A DNA stretch of 64,000 nt from Hippasteria phrygiana (lineage: Eukaryota; Echinodermata; Asteroidea; Valvatida; Goniasteridae), in NCBI GenBank assembly GCA_037893225.1, contig JAZGUH010000359.1:868001-932000 (forward strand), written 5' to 3'. Under the pieces are notes generated by a model. That model was not told the origin of the DNA, made no database searches, and worked only from the letters and a program-made list of their open reading frames with translations. Shown in pieces: positions 1 through 64,000 of the stretch. Position 1 is the stretch's first letter. Each line of letters starts with the position of its first letter. Both the position numbers and the translations under genes were made by a program.

Positions 1-649
1 ATTAGAAAATTTAATTTCAAGATTAAAGCTGCTTGCACAATTTCAGAATTAAATGTAGTCAAATCAGTTCAGGTTATCTATCAAAGGGAGTTCTTTAATT
101 TTACAATTATGTCTTAGTACACATTTTCCTAAACTTATTTATTTAATTACAGCTAATAAACCCTAACAGTCCTAAATCCTCCAATCTCAATACAAATTTT
201 CACAAAACCTAGTTTGGCAGAAAAAGAAGTAGAACAAAAAAATCCGGGAAAAAAAAAAAAAAAATGCTTTTTGAAACGGAATAAGTTATTCATCGTGGTA
301 AGCAAAAAATAACAAAGTAATACTTATCTGTTGTCTCACGATGTAGTCAACGATGTGGACCGCGACGTTTCGAATGCAAACTGCTATTCTTCAGGCGATG
401 GTGTAGACCCGTCTGTGCTGCCCTTATATGCGCTTCTCGGGGATCCAGTGTACGCCGGTGCCGCACGGTCATTGGCTGGCACGGCGGCACGGTCATTGGC
501 TGCTGGCACGGTGGCACGGTGATTGGCTGGAGCCATGTGCCGGCCACTGAACAACTATTTCCTCCTGGAAGAACTTTTTTTCAGTTTTCAGTGGCTGAGG
601 AAGCATGTCCACCCTAAAACCATTAATCATCGTTTTATTTTATTTGTAG
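1..649 (+). other. Intronic sequence upstream of the first exon in the window
   Basis: No coding exon recognised. A short GC-rich stretch at about 455-530 repeats a 'GGCACGGTCATTGGCTG'-like unit about three times. The rest is AT-rich and is presumed to be the preceding intron of the ferlin gene. Confidence 0.6.
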
Positions 650-59210
<58,561 letters not shown>

Positions 59211-60522
59211 ACTGTTATAGGAAATAATGATTATTTTTAATGGAACTGTGTACTACATCCGTTACCTCTGCTCAGAGTTGGCAAAACAGGGGCCCTCTGT
59301 TGTCAGTGTCAAAGAGAAAAATAGAAGCTGATGAAAGATTGTACAGTTATTATTTGGGAGGGGGGTACATGTTCACAAAGAAAGTTCTTATTGTGCAAGT
59401 CTAGCAGCTTTACAATCCGCTGTCAGCACTTTCTTATGTGAGCATCATGGTAACAAACACTGACTAGTCTTGCCACGGACTCAAGCATTTGTCTTAACCC
59501 AATGGTAGTGTGCACAATCAATTGATACAAAGTTCAGGTCAAGATTTGTAGTACCAATTTGGACATCAATTTGCAATATTTTCAGTGTGTTGTCAATTGC
59601 AATTCTTTTGCTTTCACAAAGTGACTTTACTGCTGTTTACCAGTTCAGCCCAGTTAAAAAAAATGCAGACGGCATCTATAGACCTTTTCCCAAACTTTCA
59701 AGGTCCTTGGAATGGGCTCCGGACCTCACACTAAACTCTGATCCCTCTGGATCATCCCGCAAATGGTAATTTCATTAGCCTCACTTGTTTAGTGTTTCTA
59801 ACAATGGCTGTGGACTCATCTACATAAAAGTACCATTTGAATATCAGTCAGTTACATTTATTTCATTTGGCACTGAATTGATGCTTGGCCAGACATTTCT
59901 GAAATAACTTGATATATAAATACAAAAATTCTGTCTTCCCTGAAGTTCTGTCGGTAAGAGAGGTTCATCAGGTAATAAGTAATTCTTCCATTTAATTCCG
60001 CATTTATTCTTCACATATTAATGCAAATTTTAGCCAGTACAGCTATAAGTTTATGCTTCCTGCAGCAACTCACCAGTTTTCCTTTCATAATCACCACAAC
60101 ATATTCAAGAAAATGCAACACAGTTACGCGATGTACTGTAAATATTTTATCATGTTGAATTGAACACCTGAAGCCATTTAGTTTTTGTCAGAATATTTAG
60201 GCTGTAAGTTTTCCTGATATTGTTTTATCAAGTCTTCCAAACATGTATATAAAATTGTTTTAAATGTAAAGATATATATATATGTATATTGTGTAAAAAA
60301 AAATTGTGGATACAAAAATTAACTATTGGTAGTTGATTAAATTAAAGTTAATGGTGTAAAATAGCATTAATAACGTTGAATTGATAGGATACTTTTGTCC
60401 TAGGTCTCATGATGGAACAAGAAAAGTTGAAAATGGGAAATGAGGATACTCTAGCTAGTATCCCTGAAAAAATCTTGGCAGTTACCAGGCAAAATTGTAT
60501 ATTGAACAACTCCGTTATTTAA
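59211..60522 (+). other. 3' flank / probable 3' UTR
   Basis: No coding sequence recognised. Overlapping ATTAAA words at 60336-60346 are the first plausible poly(A) signals; canonical AATAAA appears only at 61642, 61744, 62525 and 62542. An AT-rich run lies at 60265-60300. Confidence 0.5.
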
Positions 60523-60684
60523 AGGGTGGCTGCAATGCAATTTTTATTGTGTATATCGATGAAATACAGTTTTTGAAACACAACTGTGTGTTGTTTGTAT
60601 TTTTTTATTTCGCGTAAGCATTTGAAAATATATTTTTTTTAAGCGGGAGGGGGTCAGCCCCGCCCATCAAGTGGTAACGCCGAT

Positions 60685-61071
60685 GTGACGTCATCCCGGG
60701 AACCGAGCGTGCGTTGCATTGACATGCACGTGTGTTTTCGCTGTCGCGAAAAGCTTTCAGTGTTTTGCGAATGTTTTTCGTCGATAATATCGTGTCGTTG
60801 TGTTGCTGCTGGATTCAGCAACACCACTAAGGATGGTGTCCGTCTTCACCTCTTTCCAGTAGAACTGAAATACCGTCGTATTTGGACTCGGAGAGTGCTA
60901 TTTAGCCTAGCAATCGTTGTTTTCAAGTCTTTCACGCGTTCCGCATCGGGAGTCCGATTCGGAGTCTTCAGTAGTTTCGCTGTTACTCTCACCTTCTGGC
61001 TCATACATGTACGGAAGAGCTCCAAGATCCTCCTCTTCCTCGCCCCAATAATGTTCCGAAGAAGTGTCTGA
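60685..61071 (+). pseudogene. THAP-type zinc finger fragment inside the Kolobok-like element
   Basis: The frame contains CRCVAAGFSNTTKDGVRLHL, then FP and KYRRIW, the THAP pattern (C-x2..C, SNT, LHxFP, W). The second zinc cysteine position reads Phe (TTC). The sequence beyond RRIWTRRV does not look like THAP, and the rest of the frame overlaps the opposite-strand acidic frame, so only about 40 residues are credible. Confidence 0.65.
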
Positions 61072-61107
61072 ATCAACAAGTCTAAAATCGACACTTGATT
61101 GTCAGAT
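60932..61107 (-). pseudogene. Acidic N-terminal fragment, P2RX7-tail-like protein type
   Basis: The minus-strand frame from about 61107 to 60932 encodes DSDTSSEHYWGEEEEDLG, then ALPYMYEPEGE, then ETTEDSESDSR and RLENNDC before a stop. A serine/acidic run leading to PYMFEP and RLGN-like words is common in P2X7-C-terminal-domain proteins of marine animals. A reading-frame break lies upstream near 61095. The family call is tentative. Confidence 0.4.
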
Positions 61108-61478
61108 TCAGATCCAAAAGATTCTGTTTGAAGATTTTAACGTGACAAGAAATGTTTCCCTGGTCCCTTCATCCAAAGCTATTTAATCGCGCGTGGCTGG
61201 TTCTCCCAACAACGGCATACATCCACACGTACACAAACGTACACAAACGTACACTGATCAAACTGCTCTTGCTGAGTTTCTGTGTTCCCGAGATGACGTC
61301 ACGCATTTAGGGGCGCGGAAACAATAGAGAAAGGGGGGCACTTTATTCCGGGAAAATTAAACACCAAAAATGGGCAGAAACACAGAAAACACATTTTAAT
61401 CACATTTCTTATATTGTAAAAGAGTTATACATCACAAAATTTAATTGTTGGTACAATTTCATTGCAGCCACCCTTTAA

Positions 61479-63499
61479 CTGTCTACAGTGTGCAATCAGG
61501 ATTGTAATTTGCATGAAAGTTTAATTAATATACTGCGATTGTTTGTAAAGTTGAAATAATATTTTAAACTCATTTATGTTATAGATATATGTAAGTTACA
61601 AGAGTACTCTACATATACAAAGACAGTATGTGCATTAAAACAATAAATTATAAGTGATAAATTGATATGAAAAAGCTTCTTGCCAAATATATCCACATTC
61701 ATGTAATTGATTTCAAGATAAACTATTAGAATAATATCCACATAATAAATCTTATTAAACATTTGTTGTTCGGATATGAGGTGATTTTACAAAGGAATTC
61801 TTTGCAGATAACTTAAGCAAATGTGTTCAACATTCTGATCGTTGGCGTTATCTTCCATTCTGCAAACAATCCAATGTGCCCAATGACTTGCATCACTGAT
61901 AAAGATAACCCTGATGTTGAATATTAATGGATTTTGCAGGCGATATACTTTTCAGGCCGTATGCCACAATCTGTAATCCATTGTGCTCCAACAAATGTTC
62001 TTAAACTATGAAACACCAAATAAGTCTGATTCTATGGAAACTTTTCATGGGCTTTTAATGGATGAATAACTTCTTTTGGAACAAGGTGGTCCTCTGTCAA
62101 CACGGCTTTGGAATATTATGTTATATTTAAGTGACCAAATCGATCCAATTTCATCAAAGCTACCAATGGGATTTGTATAGGTTATAAACAATTTAGTTAA
62201 TGTAACAAGCTAGCTAGCATTGTGAATATTTGTTTCTTCATGCATAGATATGAAACTGCTTTCACATTACATTCAAGTGACCGAATCCATCAAATTCTAT
62301 GAAACCTACTCATCACATTTCGATGGGTTTTCTCAACCAAACGTCTCATGAATTTGTATTATGAACAATTCATGATGTGACATGTTAGCATTGTCCTCAG
62401 TTTCATCATTACAGTCAGCTTTGCAAAATGTATACAAACATAGAGTAAGTTTGAAAGACTATAGCTTGTGAAGCATTATTAGAGTGGATGTTTTAATAAT
62501 TTGTATGGATTTCCATTGGCCAGCAATAAACAAACCTTAGTAATAAAACCTTTTTTTTTTTAAATGGTGTTCATGTTCTTGATTGAATAAGTGAAAAAAT
62601 TTGAAAGCATGAGAACTTGTATTGCACACTGCATGGAACGGAAGCATGAAATACTGTAATGTATTGTTCTTCGTTTTTAGGAATGCAACACCTCCATATT
62701 TCTGTTCATTAACTGTATTTTCTCTGCAGATATACATTTTTTACATTTTTTATTGTTAATTATCCACATTTCTTTAACCTCGTTCATACCGTTCTATTGA
62801 CATGATTCCAATCTGTGCATATGATTTTGTTATTTTCATTTTGTGCTTTGACATTTATTATGTTTTTCTTCTCTTTTTTTTCCCCATTTTGCCATGGGTT
62901 TTATGTTACAATGCACATTTAACTCAAATTTCAGGCCCATGCAGAACGATTGATTATAATGCCTGAAAATATCTTCGTTCTGATATTAACTTGGTTCACC
63001 TGAAACCAAACTCGAGCACGAGGATCTATACTTGTTTTATTACCATCTTTACAAAGGTTCAGGTTTTTTCATAAATTGTTTAAAGCTCTGTTTAAAGCTT
63101 CATTTAAAACTTTATTTAAATTGGTTTATTTTATACGCATGCTGTGCAATTTCTAATTTCGGTTGACAGATTTAGTCCCAAGTAGTTAATGTGGTACCAT
63201 GTCAAAATCACACCAGTGATCATCAGATTAAGTTTAGCTCCAACCATTTCTATTCTCGAATGCTAGTCAGAACATCAAGTTTTACCACTATATAGTTCTT
63301 TTCAGTTTCATTGTAGCTAAAAGTGATGGTTACATGGTATCTCTCCAAATCTACTTTGATATACATGTACTTTCTTTTTAGTTGTGCAATTTTTGATTTG
63401 TATTCAACAGATTTTGTTATTTTAACCATGGGTGTTTTCCTACCTCCATGGTTTAACAGTTGATACAAATTTACCGTTTGCACAACTTTCCACTTAATA
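61479..63499 (+). other. Intergenic AT-rich sequence
   Basis: No gene, tRNA or clear element recognised. Open frames here are short and lack domain features. Confidence 0.5.
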
Positions 63500-63642
63500 C
63501 AGGCATGCAACTTTTCCTCGGATCAGCTGATTTCCTCGTTTTTCGCTTCACACTTATGCCATTGAAAATTGAAAAACACTGTACAAAGTCTTGTAAAGAT
63601 TGGAATTTCCTCGTTCTTTTTTAAATCCAAGTTGCATGCCTG
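63500..63642. mobile_element. Small TIR MITE, target duplication TTAATA
   Basis: Ends CAGGCATGCAACTTTTCC and CCAAGTTGCATGCCTG; TTAATA at 63494-63499 and 63643-63648; 143 bp. Inner GATTTCCTCGTTTTTCGC / GGAATTTCCTCGTTCTTT are direct, not inverted. Confidence 0.9.
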
Positions 63643-63648
63643 TTAATA

Positions 63649-64000
63649 CTTCACAAGGCTATTCCAGTCATCATCTTGGGGCTTTACTGCTTGTCTTGGA
63701 ATGTGTTAAGAAATGTCTTTGCCTCACTGACTACACTGAGGGCCCAGCAAACCATTCCATACTCCTATTTCTATCTCCAAGTGCGTCCCATCACACCTTC
63801 ACTTTCTCATCCTTGATTCTTTCCTCCTCCTCTTTTCACCTACTAACCTTTCCTCATTCGTCCACATGAGAAGTTAATGACTGGAGTAGCCGTCTGGGCA
63901 TTATGTATTGATTTGCTTGGGAATGCCTTCAAAATTGATTGCCTGCGGCATCTGAAGAGTGTTGCCGATTCCACAGAATGTGCATGGATCTGCAGAATAC
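63649..64000 (+). other. End of window, nothing recognised
   Basis: C/T-rich stretch at 63765-63865 with a short open frame lacking domain features. No splice-supported exon. Confidence 0.45.

Larger units (their letters stand above)
60523..61474. mobile_element. Kolobok-like DNA transposon remnant, TTAA target duplication
   Basis: TIRs AGGGTGGCTGCAATG perfect at both ends, extending imperfectly; TTAA at 60519-60522 and 61475-61478. It carries a THAP-like frame on + and an acidic frame on -. TTAA targets with THAP domains are features of the Kolobok superfamily; no catalytic transposase region is visible, so it is non-autonomous or deleted. Confidence 0.85.

Noticed and set aside
63600..63869. 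89-codon frame near the window end
   Set aside because: Starts in a MITE and continues through C/T-rich sequence; no domain or splice support.

Overview
The window is eukaryotic genomic DNA holding most of one large intron-rich gene on the + strand: an otoferlin-type ferlin. The exons encode the C-terminal FerA helices, FerB, C2D, the calcium-independent C2de fold, a long charged linker, C2E, C2F, the ferlin C-terminal segment and a tail-anchor membrane helix. In total 27 shared exons and two alternative last exons can be placed by homology, splice signals and phase. Every junction keeps the reading frame, giving 1,372 residues ending at a stop codon. The N-terminal part (C2A-C2C) lies upstream of base 1. 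Residue numbers below count from the first complete codon in the window.

The organism is an animal. Single-copy otoferlin architecture, kilobase introns packed with small foldback and inverted-repeat elements, a dense microsatellite load, and 'GGGCCAATTTCAT'-type foldbacks suggest a marine invertebrate deuterostome, most likely an echinoderm. This placement is an inference; a cephalochordate or hemichordate is not excluded.

Layout: 650-20944 carries FerA/FerB, C2D, C2de and the start of the linker. 20945-36390 is the linker, including a duplicated mini-exon, two micro-exons of 12 and 27 nt, and a 6.5-kb intron with a hAT-like element nested in another. 38405-40677 is C2E. 41814-48885 is the C2E-C2F linker around a 6.8-kb intron. 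49215-52378 is C2F. 53813-53913 is the last shared exon. 57485-57665 and 59030-59210 are two complete, equally long, mutually exclusive last exons, each encoding a different membrane anchor. After 59210 there is no further gene I can support, only 3' flank and mobile elements, including a TTAA-flanked element with a THAP-like reading frame.

The most unusual signals are: (1) the paired alternative membrane-anchor exons; (2) a hAT-like miniature element family in which each copy carries its own expanded minisatellite, five copies having perfect 8-bp target duplications; (3) a mini-exon born by duplication of the end of the preceding exon; and (4) decayed tandem copies of the end of a FerB exon.
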